A model generated the notes under the pieces. That model did not search any database. It worked only from the letters and a program-made list of their open reading frames with translations, and had not been told where the DNA came from. Of a stretch of 64,000 bases of DNA, positions 26,001 through 35,900 are shown one piece after another. The DNA comes from Mesocentrotus franciscanus (taxonomy: Eukaryota > Echinodermata > Echinoidea > Camarodonta > Strongylocentrotidae): the NCBI GenBank assembly GCA_037976565.1, contig CP137675.1, forward strand, positions 27,781,158-27,845,157, given 5' to 3'. How positions within the stretch are numbered: position 1 is the stretch's first letter; each line of letters starts with the position of its first letter. Position numbers and translations under genes: made by a program.

Positions 26001-26575
26001 ACTATCATTACTGTTATCATTACCATTATCATCATCATTATTATTATCATCATCATCATTATTATTATTATTATAACGTTTTTAATAATTGTATTGAAAC
26101 AGTACATTTAGCGATGATTTTTGATGTTTGTTTACTTATGGGTAGGTTTTCTGGTGCTTCAGATAATCTTGTGGACAATCATGTCCGGTATCGTCGTTAT
26201 CATCCGATTTAATCTCCTGCTTGGATTGATACAAGGCTATTGGTAAGGGAGGAACATGTACTCTCTAAGTCTTAATGTGTTCAGTGTGTAAACAGATATG
26301 TATGTATAAACCCCTAGTAAACACATGTATTTGTAACTATTTCATTATTCAATTTTTGGCATTCTGTTTATTACTTTATTTTGTAATGTTAAGCACTTTG
26401 AGAACCCACTCTGAGTTGAACTGTGCTATACGAAAATATTATCATTATCATCATCATCATTTTTATTTATTTTTATTATTATTATTATAATTCTTCTTCT
26501 TCTTCCTCTTATTATTATTATCATTATTAATAATAGTAGTAGTAGTAGTACATGTAGTAGTAATAATAATAGTAT

Positions 26576-26607
<32 letters not shown>

Positions 26608-27731
26608 ATATTATCATCATCATTATTATTATTATCATTATAATTAGGAGCTACTACATTTACTGTAAATCAGAAGCAGTGTATGTTTCTAAGTCATTTT
26701 TTTCAGCGACAAGGGATGAATCTGTTTTTTTTAATAACATAATTGGAATTTTAGAACATTTACATGTTTGAAGTGAAGTTTTATCCATGAAAATTATATG
26801 TATTTTTTATCATCACTTACTCCAGGATGTATCTATTTGGCATTGTATTGTTTGTGGTGATGCAACAACTTTTAGCCAGATTTGTTCTCCTTCATCGAAA
26901 CACCAACGGTGCATTGGTTATAAATAACAGGTTTGTCATACATCTCCCTCGGATTCTGTCTTTTATTATCTTCATTATGGTTTTATCGTTTTGAATTGTC
27001 AAAATTGCCACCAGAGATTTTGTTGTTATTGTTTTTTTTGTTGTTGTTTTTTTTTTTGGGGGAAATCTGGGATTTTTTAAATAGCTTGTCCAAGAAAATT
27101 GAATGTCTTAAAGAATTTCGGCGCCCTTTTTAGACGAACCTGGATCCGCCCTTGGGCATGTTGGGTGGCCTATATCATTATTTACCAGTGAATTTCTTTT
27201 CGTCACTGCTCTCTTTTCTAGACATCTGTTCCACATCATCGTCCACTTCTTCTTCTTTCTCAACATCATCGTTGGTCTCGTAGGAAGTCTTCTTCGCATA
27301 ATCAAAGTCGCTGTCGTCGGTATCTTGCTCATTGGCAGGGTCGACTTGTGTCTAGCGCCGCGCGGCTTTGAGTGGGCCGATAAAGGTACATCTGAATTTT
27401 AATCAATTAATTGAGTTTTTTATTTTTATTTTATTTCTGCATTTTTCAAAATAATTAAAAAGTAATATACAAACTAGGTACATATATATTATTAACAAAA
27501 GTTAAAATACATATATAACCATATAATATAAATTAATTAAATAATTGTACCTTTCATAAAACACATAGTAATGTTGACAAATCATTTCAAAATTGAAAAA
27601 TGCAGGAGACCGCCATCTTAAACTAGAGCTTGAACGTAATCGAACAGGATAACCATAATTATTTCAAAGACAAGGATTATTCTGCACATGGCGCACATAT
27701 TGGTCATGACTGGATAATTATTAGAAGAAAA

Positions 27732-27774
<43 letters not shown>

Positions 27775-30126
27775 AGGATATTTTGGGCATGTTGGGTTGT
27801 TGATTTCTGGGTTTATATGAATGCAGTTCGGGGAGAGGGGAGAGGGGGTAAGGGAACACGGGAATAAGATGCTACGACCCCACCCACCCCATGATTAATG
27901 GCTTTTTAAATTTGCATTTCATTCTCCAACTACGAAGTACCTCTCAAAATTTGTCACATGTACTTCAAAGTGGGAGTAACTTGTATTTCTCTTCTCAAGG
28001 TTTCGGGGCCTACCGCTCCTTTCTCGAGTTGGAAGTCAGTCTCACACACCCAGTAGTCGTCACCTTCTGCCATTTACTTAACCAATCACGAAGGAAAAGA
28101 TTAACTAGTGGGGACGACGATGTCGAGAGGCAAAATGGAGAAGGCGGTGTGGACGGGGACATCGCTATCAAAGGTAGTTTTGATAATCTCACCATGACGT
28201 ATACGTACATGTTTCCGTATCCCAGTTTCAGCTATGCCCTGCGTTGCGAACGAAGCGTCATTTTGAATGCGTCATTTAATATACCTACGCAACTGTTGCA
28301 ATTGATTGATCCAAATCAATTGCAAGTCCTCAAATCAATCGCAAGTTTCCAGTTTCCTATCTATTATGTACATAGTTGCGATTGATACCAGTCGCATAAG
28401 TTGCGATTAATCGCAACTGTGTTATAAGACGAGGCCCTAGTCATTAAAGTGCATGGGCCATTAATTCAAGGCATTGTTTAAGCCGGTCATTTTGCATTTA
28501 TTTGGTGTCCTGTGTCATTCTCACATGTCGCGTCAAAGACCGCAACAGCCCCTGAAGCAGTCCTGCGTCGACAAAATGACACTTCGCGTGCAGCAAGGCC
28601 AATAGTTACTGCACACAAGAAGTTATTACGCTTTATATTCTGCATCAAAAATTTGTTGGCTTTTGATTGGTTGAGAGCTTGTCACATGACCAGAAATATT
28701 TGAACTATTTTTAGAAAGTACTATATGAGAGTACTATTTGGGAGTACTATTTGGGAGTTGAAAAAAAATGTTTTTTTTTTTTTTTTTTAATTGAATTTTT
28801 TTTTTCAAATCTTAATTTAATGAAAACAAAATATTCTAAATCTTTTTAGATAAAAATTGACATTTTTTTGTTCTAAATTTTTTTTTGTCCCAAAAATGTT
28901 TTTTTTTTTTTTTTTTTTTTTTATAAAATAAATTTTTGATGCAGGATATAAAACAAATATACTATGCCTTCTATTCGAGGTACTGGTTAAAACTATGGGC
29001 CTCGGTGACTCCAAAAGTACCATTTGCTTCGGGGCTGCGCCCCTCAGCAAATAGTACTATTGGAGTCACCTCGTGCGCATAGTTTTAACCAGAACCTCTC
29101 AAGACAGTGTATATTTGTATAATAATCATGCCTATGAAGAAGGCGAGTATAGTGCACGCGGCAGTAATCCATTACAGTGTTTTCAATGACGCATTCGGTC
29201 TGCAACGATGTCAATCTTACTTTGTGCGTCAAAGACAAGTCAAACAAGATCATCACACCCAGGACTGACACTTATAAAAACAGCTTCTATCCAAGGACTA
29301 TCTCAGCATGAAACACTCTCCAACTCTCCACAATTGATGCACCTTCTGTTATGACCGACATTCAACAACGTCATCCAGAATCCAGCCACCGTCAGGAAGG
29401 CAGAGCTGTACAAGGGCTTGGCTCCTACACCGGCTGGAGCATCAACCAACTAGATCTGCACCACTCTATGCTGTTTACTCGCACCGTTGTTTCGTCGTCG
29501 TTGCTGTTTTCGTGATCACTTGTATTGGTGGTGGGTGCCTATGATTTAGATGTTTCAACCTGCACTGGGTGTGATGCTTGCACACTTGGAGTGATACCAA
29601 TCCTGCTATTGGTCTACTAAGAATTTACGTAGAGATAGAGATAGAAACCTCGCCAATGGCGCCTCATGTGCAGGACAGATAAGGGAAACCGAGTAACAGT
29701 TCCGAAAATATTATCCCTTCATGGTTTGTTTATCAATTAGTTATCATATTTCAAAGATTTATGTTAAAACTACATTAAGCTACTTATATTGCAACTCAAT
29801 AATTTTTGCTGTCCTTATAATCATTGCAACATTGACTAAGTGCCCAATATAAGTGCCCAATATAATTATAGGCCTGTCATTGTTCTAGATGAAGACGTAA
29901 TCATTACATAAAGCTGTCATTTGATTTCATCCTAGATGTTGCAGCTTCTTGGGGCACAAAAGACAAAACGCCTTTGAGCAGAAGAGTGCGAAATCGTTGG
30001 TTCAAAGCATTGACGATGATTCGAAACAAACGACTGGTGTACGAGAGACTACACAAGCTCGAAGAAATCGGAGATGAAACGTGGGATATGCCTCCAACAA
30101 AACCTCAACAAATAGCTATGGCATAA
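11017..30126 (+). CDS. STRA6-like: STRA6-like multi-pass membrane receptor, gene 2 (complete, 626 aa)
   Basis: Eighteen exons: 11017-11121, 14083-14162, 14604-14746, 16395-16524, 17379-17421, 18281-18409, 18733-18827, 20809-20870, 21435-21496, 22482-22587, 23737-23812, 24890-24959, 25446-25494, 26146-26242, 26826-26930, 27222-27385, 28000-28173, 29936-30126. All introns are GT..AG and the total is 1881 nt. The protein starts with a short outside tail carrying sequons at N10 and N13. Hydrophobic helices lie near residues 24-46, 74-94, 113-165, 172-196, 265-296, 322-340, 366-412, 417-437 and 452-490. A C-terminal tail follows with FLELEVSLTHPVVVTFCH (about 510-535) and a basic RNRW motif (582-585). 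Length and block order match vertebrate STRA6 (about 670 aa), the plasma-membrane retinol transporter. The vertebrate Y-x3-G-x-G binding motif is not visible in the exon 10-11 loop, so a retinol-binding-protein ligand is doubtful. Confidence 0.92.
11424..11467. repeat. 10-bp tandem repeat GGTTCAATGG
   Basis: About four units of a 10-bp motif (ggttcaatgg) lie in intron 1 of gene 2. It is a simple minisatellite with no coding meaning. Confidence 0.8.
11659..12055. mobile_element. TTAA-flanked MITE, family 2
   Basis: Ends AGATAAAGACCAGT and ACTGGTCTTTACCT are inverted repeats flanked by TTAA (11655-11658 and 12056-12059). The element is 397 bp long. Its first ~190 bp recur inverted at 61850-62065 in gene 4 intron 8. 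It lies in intron 1 of gene 2. It is piggyBac-like by target preference; no coding capacity is seen. Confidence 0.7.
12374..12540. repeat. Foldback element with ~75-bp arms
   Basis: The left arm (12374-12447, gatttctgcaaggattt... AATGTGTTTGAAG) and right arm (12462-12540, CTTCAAACACATT ... gaaatctttgcagaag) are inverted copies separated by about 14 bp. They would form a long hairpin in intron 1 transcripts of gene 2. Confidence 0.7.
13095..13990. repeat. CCAGTT/AACTGG-rich foldback element
   Basis: The core arms 13736-13766 and 13876-13906 (taaccctggaaattgaaat... and its inverse) match at 30 of 31 positions. They enclose repeated palindromes of the type CCAGTTAGAATTCAACTGG. Outer parts hold further AACTGG words and two ~38-bp direct copies of 'aactggtctRtgggcatatt' (about 13125-13195). 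CT repeats at the left and GA repeats at the right make the outermost termini complementary too. It lies in gene 2 intron 1. Confidence 0.75.
14554..14572 (+). repeat. TTC microsatellite next to gene 2 exon 3
   Basis: A short cttcttcttcttcttcc run lies about 32 bp upstream of the exon 3 acceptor and may serve as part of its pyrimidine tract. Confidence 0.5.
14900..15049. mobile_element. 150-bp hAT-like MITE with poly-T interior
   Basis: Ends CAGAGCCGTAGCCAG and GTGACTACGGGCCTG form an imperfect inverted repeat. The flanks CTTACTAG (14892-14899) and CTTACCAG (15050-15057) are an 8-bp target duplication with one mismatch. A pure T run lies near 14921-14942. It lies in gene 2 intron 3, just upstream of the next hAT-like element. 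Confidence 0.65.
15070..16200. mobile_element. 3'-truncated hAT-like element with amplified interior
   Basis: It begins with the same CAGGGGCGGCGATTTCTTTT end as the element at 9284, and shares its interior. The block carrying 'gtggggtccagggg', 'gctcaggggttttaggcatt' and 'gatcagatgagcatccagg' is repeated about four to five times (about 15295-15770), against one copy at 9680-9745. The right terminus is lost after 'ttgaggggggcacgtgtc', so no target duplication can be read. It lies in gene 2 intron 3. Confidence 0.75.
17672..17948. repeat. Foldback MITE with ~85-bp arms in gene 2 intron 5
   Basis: The left arm (CAGGGGAGTGTTTCACAAAG ... GCTCTCACCAT) and right arm (ATGGTGAGAGCAAA ... CTTTGTGAAACACCCCCCTG) are inverted copies around a ~100-bp loop. 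CAGGGG/CCCCTG ends suggest hAT affinity, but an 8-bp target duplication was not seen. Confidence 0.7.
18926..18982. repeat. Palindrome with TGACGTCA at each end
   Basis: The arms TGACGTCATCCATGGTAT (18926-18943) and ATACCATGGATGACGTCA (18965-18982) are perfect inverses. Between them lies a further tatagtgcactata palindrome. Each end is a consensus CRE/ATF octamer. It lies in gene 2 intron 7. Confidence 0.8.
19336..19716. repeat. Foldback element with 103-bp near-perfect arms
   Basis: 19336-19438 and 19614-19716 are inverted copies with only a few mismatches and no gap (gcagagaaaaaccactgtat ... and its inverse). The loop repeats 'gagggtacaaattaatggat' once more. It lies in gene 2 intron 7. 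An apparent ~69-codon frame here is the arm read through. Confidence 0.85.
19880..20032. repeat. Short inverted-repeat element containing a GGCGCGCC palindrome
   Basis: 'gtcatatcgactg' near 19881 and 'cagtcgatatgac' near 20018 are inverse ends. The interior holds ggaggcgcgcc...ggcgcgcctc (about 19928-19958). It is a probable small MITE in gene 2 intron 7. Confidence 0.55.
20925..21085. repeat. CT/CA-rich microsatellite
   Basis: Dense CTCTCT tracts with interspersed CACA words, just after gene 2 exon 8. The open frame across it is a repeat translation. Confidence 0.85.
21201..21414. repeat. Segment of gene 2 intron 8 duplicated at 53297-53505
   Basis: From 'taattgttgccatttttctc' to 'cattatacaaatta', this intronic stretch reappears almost unchanged in the gene 3-gene 4 spacer, sitting between two copies of a MITE 3' end. 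It may be an unrecognised repeat or a moved piece of this intron. Confidence 0.75.
21985..22022. repeat. CA microsatellite
   Basis: A run of about 12 CA units in gene 2 intron 9. Confidence 0.9.
23305..23662. repeat. GGTTCATAATTCCGAA-type palindromic repeat cluster
   Basis: A region of about 350 bp is built from variants of 'ccttcggaattatgaacc' and its inverse in both orientations. It lies in gene 2 intron 10. Units are spaced irregularly, unlike a CRISPR array or a satellite. The minus-strand 92-codon frame is a translation of this repeat. Confidence 0.75.
24345..24605 (+). mobile_element. tRNA-derived SINE in gene 2 intron 11
   Basis: The head 'gttgtggtctcgtgggcacg' (A-box-like) and 'ggttccagtcccgccgcgg' (B-box-like) is followed by the body 'catttgccactcttcaccc', 'aaatgggtacctggtaag' and 'gcgctttgagcacccctgg'. 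The same family occurs at 44690-44990 and, inverted, at 55966-56264. Confidence 0.75.
25656..25875 (+). mobile_element. tRNA-derived SINE in gene 2 intron 13
   Basis: 'gtcgtggtattatagtgg' and 'gaaggttcgaatctcagccc' look like A and B boxes. 'ggcaaggcattaatttgcct' and 'gtaaatggtacctggcgatt' continue the SINE body, which ends in a trinucleotide array. Confidence 0.65.
25876..26082. repeat. ATT/ATC trinucleotide array
   Basis: About 200 bp of ATT, ATC and CTT units. Isoleucine-rich frames on both strands are repeat translations. A related array with TAG/TAA units lies at 26430-26640, also in gene 2. Confidence 0.9.
26430..26642. repeat. ATC/ATT/TAG trinucleotide array
   Basis: Trinucleotide units in gene 2 intron 14. 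They follow a 'taagcactttgagaaccc' retroposon-tail sequence. Confidence 0.9.
27733..27772. repeat. TA microsatellite
   Basis: A pure run of about 20 TA units in gene 2 intron 16. Confidence 0.95.
28748..28925. repeat. Poly-T rich tracts
   Basis: Three T runs of about 15-25 bases in gene 2 intron 17, possibly the poly-A tail of a minus-strand retroposon. Confidence 0.8.
28975..29100. repeat. Foldback element with ~52-bp arms
   Basis: 'gaggtactggttaaaactat ... gtgactccaaaagtacc' is mirrored by 'agtactattggagtcacc ... atagttttaaccagaacctc'. The centre is 'gcttcggggctgcgcccctc'. It lies in gene 2 intron 17. Confidence 0.75.
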
Positions 30127-30146
30127 TTAAAAGCTGTTTGTTGTAC

Positions 30147-30152
30147 ATTAAA
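30147..30152 (+). terminator. Candidate polyadenylation signal for gene 2
   Basis: ATTAAA lies 21 bp after the stop codon. It is close, and a downstream site may be used instead. The following 'gcggaattccacccttaatt ... aacaggggttgtgaaaaa' sequence resembles 46000-46200 and is a repeat family. Confidence 0.3.
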
Positions 30153-30574
30153 GCGGAATTCCACCCTTAATTTCAATTAGGCCCACTTCCATTTTCTTAA
30201 TATTGTTGATCTGTTGTTGAAGGGATAGATTGGTTTCAAACAGGGGTTGTGAAAAACGTATTTAATATAATTATACACAGGGGCACTGTATCATTGTCTT
30301 TTGTTTTTAAAGAGAAAATTTAATTTTTATGATTTTGTTTTTTAGTACAGAGCAAACAGCACAGGTTCTCGCAAGATACGATACAGAGTTGCCAATTTAT
30401 ATTTGTTCAATTTTTTATTACCATTTTTGGGGGGTGAAATTTGCTCAAACTTCTAAGTTTTCTGCCTTTATAAACTTCATATATGGACTTTCCCTTTAAG
30501 CACATCTACTGTGTTTAGTTGAATGACAAGTACTTTCGTTTTCATCAGAGCTTCATTTGTAATTCCAAATTGAG

Positions 30575-30790
30575 TGAGGCACGATGGCTCAGTGGTAGAG
30601 CAATGGTCTCGTAACTGGGAGGTCCCGGGCTCGAAACCAATTCGATGCGCTAGTGCCCTTTGGTAAGGCATTAATCCTCATTACCAAGTCCCTCGGAGAG
30701 GACTTAAAGCCGTCAGTCCCCTGGTTGCTTAATAACAAGACAAAGTATACACATGCTTTCTTAGCAGCCAGGTAAAAGAACCAACAAAAA
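30575..30790 (+). mobile_element. tRNA-derived SINE, second family
   Basis: The tRNA-like head 'gatggctcagtggtagagc' with 'gtcccgggctcgaaacc' (A and B boxes) is followed by 'tttggtaaggcattaatcct' and 'gcagccaggtaaaagaacc'. A decayed copy lies at 35288-35492 in gene 3 intron 1. The tRNA-like part does not give a clean cloverleaf, so it is not annotated as a tRNA gene. Confidence 0.75.
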
Positions 30791-31528
30791 AAACCCAACC
30801 TACCAATCATAGTGATTTATAAAACTTGTGTAAAAATTGAATGTAGAGGGGGCACATTTCCCTCGGATGGATATGTGCCTTTGGACTTACAAATTATTTA
30901 TGACCATTTTGATAACCATGATAATTACACAATATTGAAAACGATATAGTGCTATATCATATCTTTACAAAGAGTTCTACGCATTAAAAAAAAAGAATGA
31001 AAATGAATCTTTGATTTCTTATATTCATAGACTATTGCGCATCCGTCACAGGCTCCTGTTTATAAAGGGGTTTATGCCTTCTTCCACGTATCACCATGCT
31101 CTGCGCAGATCATATTATTAGATTTTTTTAAAAATTAACAAATATTGCTGGTCGACAATGAATATAACTTTCACTATGAAAAAGATATCTAATATATGCA
31201 TATAATATTCAGCAGCTGATTGTGCCTTTTGCTATCATTACTGATTATGCAAATTATTTGAATTTAAACGTATTTTCTCGACACCATTATCATATTCCAA
31301 GTTGTCAAGTTATTTACTTCATTGTGTACTTTAAATTAGTCTTCATGAGTGAATTAATTCAAACAAATAAATTACTTCAAATGCTCTTTCTTTTATGTAT
31401 TAATTTCTTGAAAAGAAATAAACGCATTCAAACGAGAAAAGTTATGTTCTATACGTTTCATAAACTGTAGTTTGACTGCTGTATATAATAGCTTATATAT
31501 TATGTTGTAACATGCCCGCTGGAATGTC

Positions 31529-31547
31529 GGGGGGGGGGGGGGGGGGG
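31529..31547 (+). repeat. Poly-G run
   Basis: Nineteen or so consecutive G residues, a mononucleotide microsatellite that could form a G-quadruplex. Confidence 0.9.
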
Positions 31548-32297
31548 AGGTGCAGTGGATCCGATCCCTTTTTATATTTTGCTGTCATGAATTTTTTTTG
31601 TAAATTTTTTCAGGCAAAACGTTGTTGACCTTTGCTGACGCCCCCTTTCATTTCTTTTCCCGTCAAAGAAATTTTTGTCTCCCCTCACGTTTGAGGAGAA
31701 TTATACACCCATGCGCATAAATTATGATTAGTCCTAACTTACATCAATTAATGATAACGCACCCCATTCCATCCTTCCAAACAGTTTCGGCTTGAAAAGT
31801 TAAGCCAAACTTTATGTACACAATATGCTTGCCTTGTTTTAAAATATAATGAATTTGACAAGTTCCGATCCGATAGAAAGTATACTTTAGCACTTTTTGC
31901 CCATGCATGATTTTTTTTCCCGATAACCAAAAGAGTTAAGCCGAGGCCCCATGCCTACTTCATCTTTCTAAGGTAACATTTTTGGCGTTGTGTATTTTTA
32001 AAATTGCCACCCCATGGATTTCGAACCAACAAATAACAACAACGACAACAGCATTTGATAAATAGGGCCTAGATACAAACAAAATAAACGCCGATTTCAC
32101 ATTCAGCTACTGATACGGTTTGAAATAAGGTTTCTCTTTAAAATCTAGACAAATATTAATATTTTCCATGGACATTATACAATAATAATTAAATAATACA
32201 AAATACAATGCCTGCTGGCTTTGGATATGATTTCTTTTATGAAATACATATACTCGTTTTGTTACGCCACATATGCAGTTGAACCGAAGGTCAAAGA

Positions 32298-32422
32298 GCG
32301 AGAGAGAGAGAGAAAGAGAGAGAGAGAGACATACAGGGAGAGAGAGAGAGAGAAATAGAGAGAGAGAGAGAGAGCGGGAGAGAGAGAGAGAGAGACACAC
32401 ACACACACACACATACACACAA
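32298..32422. repeat. GA and CA microsatellite
   Basis: Long GAGAGA tracts ending in ACACAC. Frames here are Arg-Glu or Ser-Leu repeat translations. Confidence 0.9.
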
Positions 32423-32869
32423 ACTGAGACAAAGAATACTTTACATGGAATTGGGGAAGTACAGCATTTTATCAGTGTTAAGTCTGGGTCCCATGAAACC
32501 TGAGCAAACCTCATCATGTAATGACGTTTTATTTCGTTGACACACAGAGCTAGCTACATGTTTTTACTTCCTCTTCCCGTAGTAGACCCGAGCTGAAACG
32601 TGAAAGTCGCTGCAGTAAACGATTTTCAATTTCTAGATTAATTGCTAGAATAATATATTCTGCAATCATGTAAATAGGCTTCATTCTGTGATAATACTGC
32701 ACAGTAGGCCTACAAACAACATGAACATGGATGGTTTTACTTTGGTACCGGTACCCTGAAAACAAGCGTGAATTGTTTGAGCATTGACTCTATATAGGCC
32801 TATACAGTTTCTCTTCCAAGTTCGAGATAGTATCTCCACGGTGTACGTAAGTATAAATCACCGAGGCTT

Positions 32870-32923
32870 GTGTGACAGTTTATGGTCTATATTTAGCCAA
32901 ACATAACCTGATCCAGCAGCAAC
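32870..32923 (+). promoter_or_regulatory. 5' flank of gene 3 conserved with gene 4
   Basis: The sequence 'gtgtgacagtttatggtcta' through the start codon matches 55388-55447 upstream of gene 4 closely (tatggtctatatttagcc, aac..aacctgatcc, agcaacATGG). Similarity fades further upstream. It is probably 5' UTR and core promoter retained after duplication; no clear TATA box was identified. Confidence 0.5.
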
Positions 32924-35900
32924 ATGGCTGAAAGCACAATGGCTTTGACTACACAAAGTATTGACCTGACTAACGGGTCAGCGATGGAAACTTGTGATAC
33001 TTTTACCCCTCAGTTTTACTGGATCGCCTGCAATATCCTTCCATCGGTAAGTACTTGGTCATAAAATGTTATTATCTTGATAAATACACACACTGTAGGC
33101 CTAGAGAGAAATCCGATTGTTATTTTTTAAACACTCGTGGCCGTGTGTGCTTCCTTCCCGCATTCGATCAAAATATTCTGTTTCTAATTATAATCATAGG
33201 CTGCATAGTGTCCAGCCTGGTCTCCTTTTTAAAAACGATGAAATACATCATATCACCACTGCTATTAAAACGATGATATTCATCGTTTTTAGACGCAAAG
33301 AACGATCGAGTGATGCAGCTCACCCTATTAAACCGGCCGCCCTAACCCTAAGATTTGTGAAAGTGACAGGTGGAGGTGGTGGCGGCTTTACATAAGTGTG
33401 TGTGTGGGTTGCTCTGATCTATGTAAAGGCGTACACGAATGCGGCATAACATGCGTCTAAAAACGACGACGTATTTTTATCGTTTTAAGAAGGAGACTAG
33501 GTTTTTTAAGAAGGAGACTACGTTTTTTTAAGAAGGAGACTAGGTTAAAGTGTCAGACCACTCTTTCTAATGAGGGATGGTAGAGTTTCAACCAAACTGT
33601 CCCATTTGCAGCTAGGCCAACAAAATGAAAAGTTAAAGTCAAATGCAACGGCATTTGAAAGATAATACTAATTCACTGAACTTCCCTCAAAGCAAAAGGG
33701 CTTGAAAATGTATTTTTTTTTGGAAAATAACGACTGTTGGTTGTTGAATTGAATTTAGGGATTGCAGTCGTTTAATCAAATAGTCTGATTTTCATACCCT
33801 TGTACCAAATGGTCGTACGTTTTGTGCTGCGCAAAGATTCAATCAGTTTAATTTTGGCAATTACAAGAAGTGGGTTATTGATGTAGACAAATGCTCATGT
33901 ACCATTTACAGCTCATTTTATGTATGTTATTACCAAAGAAAATAAGAAGTCAGTCACTCACTCAATAGTGTCTGACAGTGAAGTCTTGAAAGTAAATGGG
34001 TTTCCTTGCATAATTTGAATACTAGTACACTGCTAATGTTTAAATTTCACAGATAGGACATACGTGACATATTCTTAATTCCTGCAAAGTTTTACAGAAT
34101 TTGATGATGGCTGCAAAAGGGATGTAGGCTATGTGTAGGGTGGTAACGCGTGCAAATAGTAACAATTGTGTTTCTCCCCCGCCCCCTCTTGCGGATATGG
34201 CCAAGGAAGGGACAGGATGCTCTATTAGCCGCCGCCCACCCCCCCCCCCCGAAATGGACCTGGTGAAAAGAAATAATTAGTCAGCATCATGATGGGATGC
34301 CATTTGGTTTTGATGATCATCTTGATGAAACTATTTAAACTGTATATTAGAATATATACATACATACGATGTTTAAGTTGCCCATCGGAACTTTGGAATC
34401 ATGCTAATTGGAGACTATACTACAGTACACGCGCCATTTTATATTTGAGGACATTTATGGGAATACAAAGTAGCATGCCAAATAAAATTCCGTCAGAGAC
34501 AAAAATGATTTATGGATTAAAACGGGATTTCCAACATTGAAAGTCCAAAGTCGAAGCGACAAAGAATGGAAAGGGCATAATAAGCAATGTTTGACAATCA
34601 AGAAATTCGAACACATTGGAATCCGGGATTGGAATCGAAAGAGGTTCGGAGAGGGGGAGAGAGAGGGAGAGAGAGAGAGGTAGAAGGGGGTGATGTGAAG
34701 GCAGGAAAGAGGGAGGGGGAGAGTGAGAGAGAGAGAAATAGATAGATGGAGAGAGGGAGCGAGAGAGAGAGAGAGAGAAAGGGGAAAGAGGCAGGGAGTG
34801 AAAGAGATTTGGAGGGGGAGGTCAATAGGATAGTGGAGAGGGTACGTGAGAAGGGGCGGCAAACTGTAAATAGATCACTCTGATATATATATACATATAT
34901 CCTTTTTTCACTTAAGACATTCTTTAAATCATTTCATTTCATTTACCTCAGTGTAAAAATGACAGTACCATTTGACTGAAAAATTGCCCTCGATGTGTAC
35001 AAATGTGGAAAACTGTTTTTGTTATAATTGCTTTCTCTTTGTTGTTTTATTTCCCCGTGATTTCTGCATTTTTATGGTCATATAGATATCGAGATATTCA
35101 CTGCATTTTCCCCGGTCCGCAACAGGAAAAATTCCTCTGTGCGGTCATGCATTATGGTTCAAGGCATGGCCACACAGAATTTTTTTCTGTTGGGGACCGG
35201 GGGAAAATGCAATGAATTATTGATACTTTATTACATTTTCTTTGTTTTGTTGTATTTGTGGGGGCTGCCCCCTACCCTAGCCCCCGCTGGGTGCAGTCAT
35301 GATTCAGTGGCAAAGCAATGGCCTCGTGGCTGTGAGGCCCCAGGATGAAAACCGTGTCGATGTGCTTTTATTATTGCCCTTTTGTGAGGCATTAATCCTC
35401 ATTTACTGTCAGTTATGATTATGACTTAAGGGCGTAGGTCCCCTAGTTGATTAGCATAGTAGCATACAGATGCTTAAGCAGTCAGGCAAAAAAAAACACT
35501 CGCAAATTATTATTCAATAAAATCTGAGAATGTAAACTTTTATCTAGATCTATTAGGAATAAATCATTGTAAAAATCATTCCATAAATTGGGATTAAAAA
35601 AAATTTATTCCACCTTTACGACCAGCAGAGTATATTATATGAGATATCTCTTCCGTACCATACCTATATATAAATTATTCGTTTGTTTGATTTTCAATTC
35701 TAATAGATTATTCTCCTTCTTGTGGCGACATTCTGCCGATGCCAACCAAACACTTTCAAGCGGGATCGCCGTCCAAAACTGGTCTAGTATGTTTTGTTTT
35801 AACATTATTTATTTCAAACTGCACTGTTATGTGTGTGTTCCGAAACAGTAGAATAGAAAGAGATGGTATGTGAAGTGTGTTTGTAATCTAATCTGATTTG

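Larger units (their letters stand above)
30127..32923. other. Spacer between gene 2 and gene 3
   Basis: No supported gene. It holds a possible ATTAAA polyadenylation signal for gene 2 (30147-30152), a SINE (30575-30790), a G run (31529-31547), a GA/CA microsatellite (32298-32420) and the 5' flank of gene 3. The rest is AT-rich with nothing recognised. Confidence 0.6.

Noticed and set aside
25724..26640. Isoleucine- and leucine-rich open frames on both strands
   Set aside because: Direct translations of ATT/ATC trinucleotide arrays, open in several frames because the repeat lacks stops.
30575..30660. Possible tRNA gene
   Set aside because: A- and B-box words exist but pairing of acceptor and anticodon stems is poor, and the sequence continues into a SINE body.
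32107..32517. Ser/Leu-rich minus-strand frame and Arg-Glu plus-strand frame
   Set aside because: Translations of GA and CA microsatellites.
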